Source of the DNA: an uncultured Flavobacteriia bacterium
GTDB taxonomy: Bacteria > Bacteroidota > Bacteroidia > Flavobacteriales_D > Crocinitomicaceae
Length of the DNA: 20,662 bases
Direction: 5' to 3'
NCBI GenBank assembly: GCA_903928365.1
Contig: CAIYQV010000091.1
Location: 1-20,662, forward strand
Positions 14,563-20,662 of this stretch are shown one piece after another. The notes under the pieces were generated by a model that made no database searches, was not told the DNA's origin, and saw nothing but the letters and a program-made list of their open reading frames with translations. How positions within the stretch are numbered: the stretch's first letter is position 1; each line of letters opens with the position of its first letter. A program made the position numbers and the translations under genes.

Positions 14563-14566
14563 TCCC

Positions 14567-15520
14567 ATGGTTAAATTGTTCACGGGGAATAGGGCCGGAG
14601 TGCTTCTTTTGTTGCCACTTTTCGTGTTTATTTACCTTTATCTCAACATTTTTTCCGGGAATCATTACGAGGTAGAAGCCATAAACATGGGTTTTTGGGG
14701 ATCGGCAGTCTCGCTGAATAGTCAAACCGCAATGATCCTATCTGGATTATTGGTTTTGATCAATGCCATCGCCATCAATCTTATCTACAACGCCAATGAA
14801 TTCTTCGAGCGCAACAGCTACATATCCTCACTGCTGTATGTGGTTTTTATGAGTTTTTATCATTCGTTCTATAGTATTGATGGTTTGCTGATCGCCCACA
14901 CAGCGCTTATTCTGATGTTGTTTCAGTTTTTCCGTTTGCGTCAGAACGAAGACGGAAGAGCTGCCGTTTTCAACGGTTCATTCTTCGCTGGTTTAGCAGC
15001 GACCTTTCATCCACCGATGGTGGGGTTGTTACCGTTCATTTTGGTGATGATCTGGACAGTGCGCCCTTTCTTGTTGAGAGAAACCCTACTGTCTCTTGCG
15101 GGATTTGCCGTGCCGTTGATCTATGCCAATAGCTATTTCTGGTATACCGGTCAAAAGTTGGAGCTGAATATCCTTGAAAAGGTGAGCGATTTTTATAAAG
15201 AACAAACAGATTTCTTTGTTACCTCGGGACTCTTTGTTTTTTTATTGATCTTGAGTACGGTAAGTATCCGAAGTAAAATGCAGAAATCCAGTATCAGACT
15301 TAAAAAGCTGGTGAATATGCTCTGGTTGCTTATGGCTGTTGGTTTTATTTATGGCATGATCGACTTTATCTTCTTCGATCAGATCGAGCGTTTCAGCTTT
15401 TTAATGGTGCCTCTGGCGTTCTTTTTATCCTTTTCGTTTACCCACAAAAAACTCTCGGGAGCAGCATCGGTACTGTTCTATCTTACCTTTCTGTATTCGT
15501 TGATTAATTTTTTCTTCTGA
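14567..15520 (+). CDS. Polytopic membrane protein, DUF6427-like
   Basis: A 317-residue protein with about 9-10 hydrophobic helices, starting at residues 11-29 (GVLLLLPLFVFIYLYLNIF) and ending with VLFYLTFLYSLINFFF at the extreme C-terminus. Charged loops carry short conserved-looking pieces: NANEFFERNSYISSLLYV (75-92), GLAATFHPPMVGLLPFI (143-159), and FFDQIERFSFLMVPLAFFLS. The order of features (F-ERN-YLP-like motif after helix 2, then the HPP loop) reminds me of the DUF6427 family of Flavobacteriia, whose function is unknown. It precedes purQ/purD by 76 bases and has its own -7-like box, so it need not be in the purine operon. An alternative is a distant polymerase/ligase-type membrane protein. 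Confidence 0.75.
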   Translation: MVKLFTGNRAGVLLLLPLFVFIYLYLNIFSGNHYEVEAINMGFWGSAVSLNSQTAMILSGLLVLINAIAINLIYNANEFFERNSYISSLLYVVFMSFYHSFYSIDGLLIAHTALILMLFQFFRLRQNEDGRAAVFNGSFFAGLAATFHPPMVGLLPFILVMIWTVRPFLLRETLLSLAGFAVPLIYANSYFWYTGQKLELNILEKVSDFYKEQTDFFVTSGLFVFLLILSTVSIRSKMQKSSIRLKKLVNMLWLLMAVGFIYGMIDFIFFDQIERFSFLMVPLAFFLSFSFTHKKLSGAASVLFYLTFLYSLINFFF

Positions 15521-15545
15521 CGAAAGCCAATCCCCTTTTATTGTC

Positions 15546-15553
15546 TAATTTTG
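15546..15553 (+). promoter_or_regulatory. -7 box of the purQ-purD operon (TAATTTTG)
   Basis: TAATTTTG is an exact match to TAnnTTTG and lies 43 bases before the purQ ATG at 15597. No TTG stands at the ideal -33 spacing. No PurR-type or riboswitch structure is evident in the short leader. Confidence 0.4.
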
Positions 15554-15596
15554 AGGCAGATTTTTGGCTCCTGAAGCCTGTTTAGAAATACCAGTT

Positions 15597-16283
15597 ATGA
15601 AATTTGGAGTTGTAACTTTTCCCGGATCGAATTGTGATGAAGACATGGTGTATGTGCTTCAGGATCTGCTTGGACAAAAAGTAGAACGTTTGTGGCACAA
15701 AGACACGGATCTGAAAGGGGTTGATTTTGTGGTTCTTCCCGGAGGATTTTCGTACGGAGACTATCTGCGTTCCGGAGCCATCGCCAAATTATCTCCAATC
15801 ATGGGAGAAGTAATTAAACACGCTAATCAAGGCGGATATGTTTTAGGTGTTTGCAATGGTTTCCAAATACTCACGGAGTCAGGTCTTCTTGAAGGAGCCT
15901 TGTTGCACAACAATAACCAGAAGTTCATCTGTAAGAATGTATTTCTGAAGCCGTCATCAAAAAGTGCAGCTATCACCAGGGGCTTGTCTGAGGAACGCAC
16001 CTACAAAATTCCAATTGCACATGGTGAGGGGCGTTTCTATGCATCTGAAGACACGATCAAAAGTATTGTTGACAATGACCAGATCATTTTCAAATACAGC
16101 GCAGAGGATGGTTTGATTTCAGATGAAGTCAATCCGAATGGAGCGGTTCTAAATATTGCAGGGATTACAAATAAAACTAAAAATGTATTTGGCATGATGC
16201 CTCACCCAGAGCGCGCGGCAGATCGTAACCTTGCGAATGAAGACGGAAAATTGATCTTCGAATCATTATTAAAATATTGCTAA
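15597..16283 (+). CDS. purQ: Phosphoribosylformylglycinamidine synthase, glutamine amidotransferase subunit
   Basis: PurQ, 228 residues, is the class I glutaminase that supplies ammonia to PurL for conversion of FGAR to FGAM, the fourth step of purine synthesis, in the cytoplasm. Nucleophile Cys86 sits in GVCNGFQ; His203 and Glu205 in PHPERA complete the triad. Other family blocks are VVTFPGSNCDEDM (5-17), VLPGGFSYGDYLRSGAIA (47-64) and AHGEGRFY. The frame stays open to a TTG at 15564, but homologues begin MKFGVV, so ATG 15597 is the start. A free PurQ implies a small PurL and PurS elsewhere instead of the fused large PurL. purD follows after 10 bases. Confidence 0.96.
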   Translation: MKFGVVTFPGSNCDEDMVYVLQDLLGQKVERLWHKDTDLKGVDFVVLPGGFSYGDYLRSGAIAKLSPIMGEVIKHANQGGYVLGVCNGFQILTESGLLEGALLHNNNQKFICKNVFLKPSSKSAAITRGLSEERTYKIPIAHGEGRFYASEDTIKSIVDNDQIIFKYSAEDGLISDEVNPNGAVLNIAGITNKTKNVFGMMPHPERAADRNLANEDGKLIFESLLKYC

Positions 16284-16293
16284 GCCCAAAGAA

Positions 16294-17574
16294 ATGAGAG
16301 TATTGTTATTGGGTTCAGGGGGAAGAGAACATGCATTAGCCTGGAAGATGGCTCAAAGTTCCATGTTGGAAGAGTTGTTCATTGCTCCCGGAAATGCTGG
16401 AACAAGGAACCATGGAAAGAATGTGGTTCTCAATCCAACGGATTTTCCTGCGGTTAAGAATTTTGTTCTGGAAAATGAAATCAATTTGGTGGTTGTAGGA
16501 CCTGAAGAACCGCTTGTGAAAGGGATACACGATTATTTTCTTTCAACGGAAGAGATCAAGCACATTCCTGTTATCGGGCCGCAACGTGAAGCAGCTCAGC
16601 TGGAAGGAAGCAAGGACTTTGCCAAGCAATTTATGTTCAGACATAATATTCCAACTGCGAAGTATGCCACGTTTACAAAAGACACGCTAAATCAAGGCTA
16701 TGCCTTCCTGGAATCAATGAAGCCGCCGTATGTGTTGAAAGCGGATGGATTGGCCGCGGGTAAAGGGGTATTGATTCTGGAAGATCTTTCGGAAGCAAAA
16801 AAAGAATTGAAATCCATGCTGGCGGATGCGAAATTCGGTGATGCCAGTTCCCGAGTAGTCATCGAGCAGTTCCTTAAAGGTATCGAATTATCGGTTTTCG
16901 TGCTGACAGATGGAGTTTCTTACAAGGTCCTTCCTGAAGCTAAAGATTACAAACGCATTGGTGAGGGAGATACCGGGTTGAATACTGGAGGAATGGGAGC
17001 TATTTCGCCCGTACCTTTTGCAGATCCAACCTTTCTTGATAAAATCGAAAATCAGATTATCATCCCTACGGTAAAAGGATTGAGAAATGATGGTATTCCC
17101 TATAAAGGATTCATCTTTTTCGGCTTGATCAATGTGAAAGGAGAACCGTATGTGATTGAGTATAATTGCCGCATGGGTGATCCGGAAACAGAAGTGGTGA
17201 TCCCTCGTTTGAAATCAGATATTCTTGACCTTTTCGAAGGTGTTGCTTCCAATACGCTTTCAGAGCGTGATATTGAATTCGTTGAGAAATCAGCCGCTAC
17301 GGTGATGATGGTTGCGGGCGGATACCCCGAGGATTATGAAAAAGGAAAACAGATCTATGGATTGAACGGAATCACGGAAAGCATGGTTTTTCATGCTGGG
17401 ACATCTTCTGACGGCCCCGCTGTTCTCTCTGCGGGAGGTCGTGTTTTGACGGTGACTTCATATGGCAAGAATCTTGAAGCTGCTTTGCAACGATCCTACT
17501 CAGCTATTGAAAAGATCGAATTTGAAGATGCTTATTTTCGCAAAGACATCGGATTTGATGTGGTGCAATCCTGA
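16294..17574 (+). CDS. purD: Phosphoribosylamine-glycine ligase
   Basis: PurD (GAR synthetase), 426 residues, joins phosphoribosylamine and glycine with ATP, the second step of purine synthesis. It is a normal-length ATP-grasp enzyme: N-domain LLLGSGGREHALAWK (4-18), APGNAGT, VVVGPEEPLVKGI; ATP-grasp KADGLAAGKGV, NTGGMGAISPVP, EYNCRMGDPETEVVIPRLKS with the metal-binding residues; C-domain AATVMMVAGGYPEDYEKGK and AGGRVLTVTSYG. It forms an operon with purQ (10-base gap). The next gene begins 30 bases after its stop, behind a possible -7 box, so it may be transcribed separately. Confidence 0.97.
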   Translation: MRVLLLGSGGREHALAWKMAQSSMLEELFIAPGNAGTRNHGKNVVLNPTDFPAVKNFVLENEINLVVVGPEEPLVKGIHDYFLSTEEIKHIPVIGPQREAAQLEGSKDFAKQFMFRHNIPTAKYATFTKDTLNQGYAFLESMKPPYVLKADGLAAGKGVLILEDLSEAKKELKSMLADAKFGDASSRVVIEQFLKGIELSVFVLTDGVSYKVLPEAKDYKRIGEGDTGLNTGGMGAISPVPFADPTFLDKIENQIIIPTVKGLRNDGIPYKGFIFFGLINVKGEPYVIEYNCRMGDPETEVVIPRLKSDILDLFEGVASNTLSERDIEFVEKSAATVMMVAGGYPEDYEKGKQIYGLNGITESMVFHAGTSSDGPAVLSAGGRVLTVTSYGKNLEAALQRSYSAIEKIEFEDAYFRKDIGFDVVQS

Positions 17575-17580
17575 AATTAG

Positions 17581-17588
17581 TATCTTTC
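17581..17588 (+). promoter_or_regulatory. Possible -7 box (TATCTTTC) before the CNNM-type gene
   Basis: TATCTTTC matches TAnnTTTG at seven of eight positions and lies 16 bases before the ATG at 17605. No clear -33 element; weak call. Confidence 0.25.
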
Positions 17589-17604
17589 TTTCGAATTAAC
17601 TAAA

Positions 17605-18864
17605 ATGGATCCTTCCATATCCTACAGTATCATCCTGCTTTCACTGGTTTTTTGCGCCTTTTTCTCCGCAATGGAGATCGCCTTCCTTTCTTCTAATCGT
17701 CTTCGAATTGAGCTCGAAAGAAATAAAGGAACGTTAAACAGCAAGGTGGTAGACTTGTTCTATAAAAAAGATGCCTTCTTTATCGCATTACTGCTTCTTG
17801 GAAATAATGTTGCTCTGGTATTATTTGGTATCTGTTCGGCAGAGATCCTCTCTCCCGTGATCCGAGCATGGGGAATTCACAGCGAGTTTCTGATCCTGTT
17901 GATCCAGACCATCCTTTCTACCTTATTGGTTCTTTCCGTTGCGGAATTCTTACCTAAGGCTCTGGTACAGCTTAATCCAAACGGGTTTTTAAGAGTGGCG
18001 ACCTTACCTATGCTTGTCATATATATACTGTTGTACCTGCCTACCCAGTTGATCATGTTGATTAGTGGATTTTTCCTTAGACTGCTTAAATCGAGTGGTG
18101 AGAGTTCATCGAAGGTTTTTACGAAGGTTGATTTGGAGCATTTTGTGCATGATCTTTCCAATCGATTGAATGAGGAAGAAGATTTTGGGAAGGAGATGCA
18201 GATCCTCAGAAATGCCTTGGACTTTTCCAATATCAAAGCACGGGACTGTATGGTTCCCCGTCCGGAGATCATCGCTGTGGATGTGGAGGAAGATATTGAA
18301 CTTTTGAAAAGACAATTTATTGAAACCGGGCTTTCGAAGATCCTCGTTTACCGCGAATCAATTGATAATATCATTGGGTATGTCCATTCGTTCGAGATGT
18401 TCAAGAAACCAGCCTCGATCAAACAGATCCTTCTTCCAATAGCTTTTGTTCCTTCAGCGATTGCAGGAAAGGAATTACTAGAGCTGTTTAGTAAGCAATC
18501 AGGCAACATTGCAGTAGTTGTGGATGAATATGGCGGTACGGCGGGCGTTGTAACGATCGAGGATGTCATGGAAGAGATCTTTGGAGATATTGAAGACGAA
18601 CACGATGCGGAGGATCTCTTAGAGGAGCAAATCGGAGAAAATGAATACCGCTTTTCGGCACGTACGGACATCGATTACCTCAACGAAAAATACCATCTAA
18701 GACTCCCGGAATCGGAAGAATATGATACGCTGGGCGGACTTATCATACATGAACTGGAATCCATACCTGAATCCGGTGATTCCCTCGACATCGGCGAACA
18801 CATGTTGGTGATAGAGCAGGTTACGGATAGGCGTATCGAAGTGGTACGAATCATTGCTCATTAG
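17605..18864 (+). CDS. CNNM/CorC-type membrane protein (hemolysin family, DUF21-CBS-CorC)
   Basis: A 419-residue inner-membrane protein. Residues 1-190 form the DUF21/CNNM membrane domain (SYSIILLSLVFCAFFSAMEI, LLLLGNNVALVLFG, LLVLSVAEFLPKALVQLNPN), about 195-325 a CBS-domain pair (RDCMVPRPEIIAVDVEE, GNIAVVVDEYGGTAGVVTIE, DVMEEIFGDIEDEHD), and about 335-415 the CorC/HlyC domain (YRFSARTDIDYLNEKYHLRL, YDTLGGLIIHELESIPESGD). Characterised relatives export Mg2+ or related divalent ions, and the CBS pair usually binds adenine nucleotides; specificity here is unknown. The gliding protein GldE belongs to the same family, but gldD, its usual neighbour, is absent. The next gene starts 5 bases after the stop, so the last three plus-strand genes form one operon. 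Confidence 0.9.
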   Translation: MDPSISYSIILLSLVFCAFFSAMEIAFLSSNRLRIELERNKGTLNSKVVDLFYKKDAFFIALLLLGNNVALVLFGICSAEILSPVIRAWGIHSEFLILLIQTILSTLLVLSVAEFLPKALVQLNPNGFLRVATLPMLVIYILLYLPTQLIMLISGFFLRLLKSSGESSSKVFTKVDLEHFVHDLSNRLNEEEDFGKEMQILRNALDFSNIKARDCMVPRPEIIAVDVEEDIELLKRQFIETGLSKILVYRESIDNIIGYVHSFEMFKKPASIKQILLPIAFVPSAIAGKELLELFSKQSGNIAVVVDEYGGTAGVVTIEDVMEEIFGDIEDEHDAEDLLEEQIGENEYRFSARTDIDYLNEKYHLRLPESEEYDTLGGLIIHELESIPESGDSLDIGEHMLVIEQVTDRRIEVVRIIAH

Positions 18865-18869
18865 TTAGT

Positions 18870-19739
18870 ATGCCCTGGGTTCTGGTGTTCTTTGCCCTTT
18901 GCTTTGGTTTTGTGAATGCACAGGGCTCTTCAGCTCGAATAAAACTATCTTCTCAATTAAACGAGATATCAGGGCTCGCAGTTCTGAACGATTCTATCCT
19001 TATAGCGATTAATGACAGTGGAAATGAGCCGTTCTTGTATTTTTTGGATTTAAAAGGCAATGTCGTTAAGTCAACACGAGTATCAAAAGCACTTAATGTA
19101 GACTGGGAAGATCTCACGATGGACGACCGGGGCAACCTGTATATAGCTGATGCGGGCAATAATTTAAATCAACGGAAAGACCTCCATTTCCTTCAAGTCG
19201 AAGCACAGGAAGCGTTTGAAAAGGACTCGGTTATTGCAAAGGAGATTTGGTATACTTACAGCGATCAATTAAATTTTCCACCTGCTAAAACGGCATGGAA
19301 TTTTAATTGTGAAGCCGTTTTTTGGGCCTCGGATTCATTGTATCTTTTAACGAAGAACGAATCGAAAGAACCAAAAGAGGGGTCAAAATGGAATCGAAAT
19401 CCATCGTTGTATGTTATTCCGGCATTTCCAGGGACACATGTCGCCAAAAAAACAGATTGGAAATCTCGGGAAATGTTTAAGGTGAAAAAGACTGGTATTA
19501 GTGATTTGATTACCTCTTCGGTAGTAAAAGATAAAAAATGGTATGTGCTGACGTACCGGCATTTGTTTGTTTCTTCATGGTCAACAGAAACCAGCGGACG
19601 CACCCTGTTATATCACAAGAAATTTTCAAAATTAAAACAAAGAGAAGCCTTGACGGTAGATCATCAGGGCACCATTTATATCGGTGCAGAAAAACACCCG
19701 TTGCTAGGTGGCCCCTATTTATATATACGTAAACCATGA
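18870..19739 (+). CDS. Secreted beta-propeller-like protein of unknown function
   Basis: A 289-residue protein with an unusually apolar signal peptide without a basic residue (MPWVLVFFALCFGFVNA|Q18) and a repeated-strand body. Phrases such as LNEISGLAVLNDSILIAIND (30-49), NVDWEDLTMDDRGNLYIADA (76-95), AGNNLNQRKDLHFLQV and FNCEAVFWASDSLYLLTKNE fit a family with ISGL...NDSG...DWEDL...D.GNN...R signatures, probably a propeller related to the 'esterase-like phytase' fold. I cannot name a reaction. It has no lipobox or T9SS tail, so it should be periplasmic. No in-frame start codon exists upstream to supply basic residues. It starts 5 bases after the CNNM-type gene, and its stop overlaps the next start (ATGA), which points to one operon and coupled translation. 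Confidence 0.75.
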   Translation: MPWVLVFFALCFGFVNAQGSSARIKLSSQLNEISGLAVLNDSILIAINDSGNEPFLYFLDLKGNVVKSTRVSKALNVDWEDLTMDDRGNLYIADAGNNLNQRKDLHFLQVEAQEAFEKDSVIAKEIWYTYSDQLNFPPAKTAWNFNCEAVFWASDSLYLLTKNESKEPKEGSKWNRNPSLYVIPAFPGTHVAKKTDWKSREMFKVKKTGISDLITSSVVKDKKWYVLTYRHLFVSSWSTETSGRTLLYHKKFSKLKQREALTVDHQGTIYIGAEKHPLLGGPYLYIRKP

Positions 19740-20398
19740 GCTTGGAATTAAATACCTACGATGCCGTCATTTTTGATATGGACGGCGTCCTCATCGACTC
19801 AGAACCTTTATGGAAGATCGCTATGGAAGAAGTGTTCAGAGAGGTTGGGTCTACCTTAACAAAAGCTGATTTTCAGAAAACAGTAGGCCTGAGGATTGAT
19901 GAGGTGGTCCGATTCTGGTATGACCACGAAGGTTGGACAGGCACGACTCCTGAAAAAATAGAGGGGGACATTGTGGAGCGGATGGGGTTGTTGATTCGGG
20001 CACATGGCAAGCCACTTGAGGGCGTGCCAGAGATGCTGCAGTTTCTTTCAGAAAAAAGGAAGAAGATCGGCCTTGCAACATCTTCTTATGCCGTGCTGAT
20101 CGAAGCAGTGCTGGAGGTGCTTGAGCTAAGTCACTTTTTTGATTACACTCATTCGGCAGAACACGAAGCATATGGCAAACCACATCCTGCGGTATATCTT
20201 ACCACTGCGGAAAAACTAAATGTTTCTCCTGTTCGCTGTCTGGTTATTGAAGATTCCCTCAATGGGATCATTTCAGCGAAGGCAGCCCGAATGAAAGTAG
20301 TGTGTATTCCGGAGAAAACGCATCATATCGAACCAAGGTTGGCACTTGCCGACCATCGATTTGAAAGTATGACTGAATTGCTTAATGCCTTGCGTTAA
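19736..20398 (+). CDS. hxpB: HAD-family sugar phosphatase, hexitol phosphatase (HxpB/YniC)-like
   Basis: A 220-residue cytoplasmic HAD phosphatase, subfamily IA. Motif I is FDMDGVLIDSEPLW with nucleophile Asp14 and acid/base Asp16; the helical cap covers about 20-85; motif II is GLATSSY (Thr115); motif III Lys148 in YGKPHPAVY; motif IV VIEDSLNGI with Glu172-Asp173. Gene order and sequence feel resemble the E. coli YniC/HxpB group, which removes phosphate from 2-deoxyglucose-6-phosphate and hexitol phosphates; beta-phosphoglucomutase is the main alternative, but the cap lacks that family's usual Arg-Gly pattern as far as I can judge. The ATGA overlap couples it to the propeller-like gene. Its TAA stop shares a TTAA with the stop of the convergent dioxygenase gene. 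Confidence 0.82.
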   Translation: MSLELNTYDAVIFDMDGVLIDSEPLWKIAMEEVFREVGSTLTKADFQKTVGLRIDEVVRFWYDHEGWTGTTPEKIEGDIVERMGLLIRAHGKPLEGVPEMLQFLSEKRKKIGLATSSYAVLIEAVLEVLELSHFFDYTHSAEHEAYGKPHPAVYLTTAEKLNVSPVRCLVIEDSLNGIISAKAARMKVVCIPEKTHHIEPRLALADHRFESMTELLNALR

Positions 20399-20662
20399 TT
20401 CCCAAGCGCCTTTTCTACCCAGGTTTTCCCCCATTCTTCTTTTTCCTGTTCTGTCCAAAGTTCAGGGTAGAAGATACGCTTTTGAAAACGTGGTGGCAGG
20501 TATTTCTGCCAGTTAGTTCCGCCTGTTGCAGCGATATCTGCAGAATCACGATTCAGGTAACGCACGGCTGATTTGTAATGTACTAATGGCCAGTTGATGT
20601 TGACATTGGTGTCATTCAACTTTAGCGCATCGATCACTTCTTTCGATTGCTGAGCTTCAGGC
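20395..20662 (-). CDS. kynA: Tryptophan 2,3-dioxygenase, C-terminal part only
   Basis: The minus-strand frame is open from the right edge to the TAA at 20397-20395, about 88 codons; the N-terminus lies outside. The visible part contains INWPLVHYKSAVRYL, ATGGTNWQKYLPPRFQKRIF and FYPELWTEQEKEEWGK, which matches the C-terminal end of Bacteroidota tryptophan 2,3-dioxygenases. The full enzyme is a haem protein that opens the indole ring of tryptophan to give N-formylkynurenine, the first step of the kynurenine route; the haem-binding residues are not in this part. A GTG at 20637 is internal and not the start. Family assignment is from memory of the conserved tail. Confidence 0.75.
   Translation of the reverse strand, partial: PEAQQSKEVIDALKLNDTNVNINWPLVHYKSAVRYLNRDSADIAATGGTNWQKYLPPRFQKRIFYPELWTEQEKEEWGKTWVEKALGN

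Noticed and set aside
17605..18864. Gliding protein GldE
   Set aside because: Same CNNM/CorC family, but the usual neighbour gldD is absent and general CNNM-type proteins are more common; family-level call kept.
1..20662. Mobile elements, tRNA or rRNA genes, CRISPR arrays, defence islands
   Set aside because: No transposase, integrase, terminal repeats, cloverleaf, repeat-spacer pattern or defence-type domain was seen on either strand.

Overview
This window looks like ordinary chromosome of a Bacteroidota bacterium, most likely Flavobacteriia or a close relative. The grounds are: a type IX secretion (T9SS) C-terminal tail on a secreted hydrolase; promoter -7 boxes of the TAnnTTTG type and few Shine-Dalgarno sites; signal peptides that place Gln right after the cleavage site; a bacillithiol-linked YtxJ protein; a dksA-like/lspA gene pair; and a DUF6427-like membrane protein. 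G+C is roughly 40-45 % by eye. Genes are tightly packed, often overlapping, and no gene-free stretch exceeds about 165 bases. I see no tRNA, rRNA, CRISPR array, insertion sequence or phage gene.

Layout. 1-1421 (minus): an Ig-like lipoprotein cut by the left edge, overlapped by a free-methionine-sulfoxide reductase. 1511-2230 (plus): a DEDDy 3'-5' exonuclease. 2242-3800 (minus): a lipoprotein with three membrane helices, then a strong terminator, then two tandem paralogous small lipoproteins behind a clear promoter. 3935-7666 (plus): pheS, ytxJ, glutaminyl cyclase and a secreted S51 (cyanophycinase-like) hydrolase, the last three overlapping. 7663-8331 (minus): an FtsE-type ATPase. 8489-13311 (plus): a 1018-residue TPR protein followed 2 bases later by an outer-membrane barrel. 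13350-14481 (minus): a cysteine-poor DksA-like regulator and lspA, overlapping. 14567-20398 (plus): a polytopic membrane protein, purQ, purD, a CNNM/CorC-type protein, a secreted propeller-like protein and a HAD phosphatase. 20395-20662 (minus): the C-terminus of tryptophan 2,3-dioxygenase, cut by the right edge.

How the parts connect. The strongest theme is envelope protein maturation. LspA would process the four lipoproteins seen here. The glutaminyl cyclase would cap the N-terminal Gln that signal peptidase I is predicted to expose on all four non-lipoprotein secreted proteins here (S51 hydrolase, TPR protein, barrel, propeller-like protein). That matches the published 'Bacteroidetes Q-rule'. 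The least understood items are the TPR/outer-membrane-barrel pair, the tandem lipoproteins with a surface-export-like N-terminus, and the secreted S51 hydrolase coupled to the cyclase. purQ and purD give two steps of de novo purine synthesis; pheS and the start of the DksA-like gene are housekeeping landmarks. I found no clear sign of a wholly new defence or mobile system.
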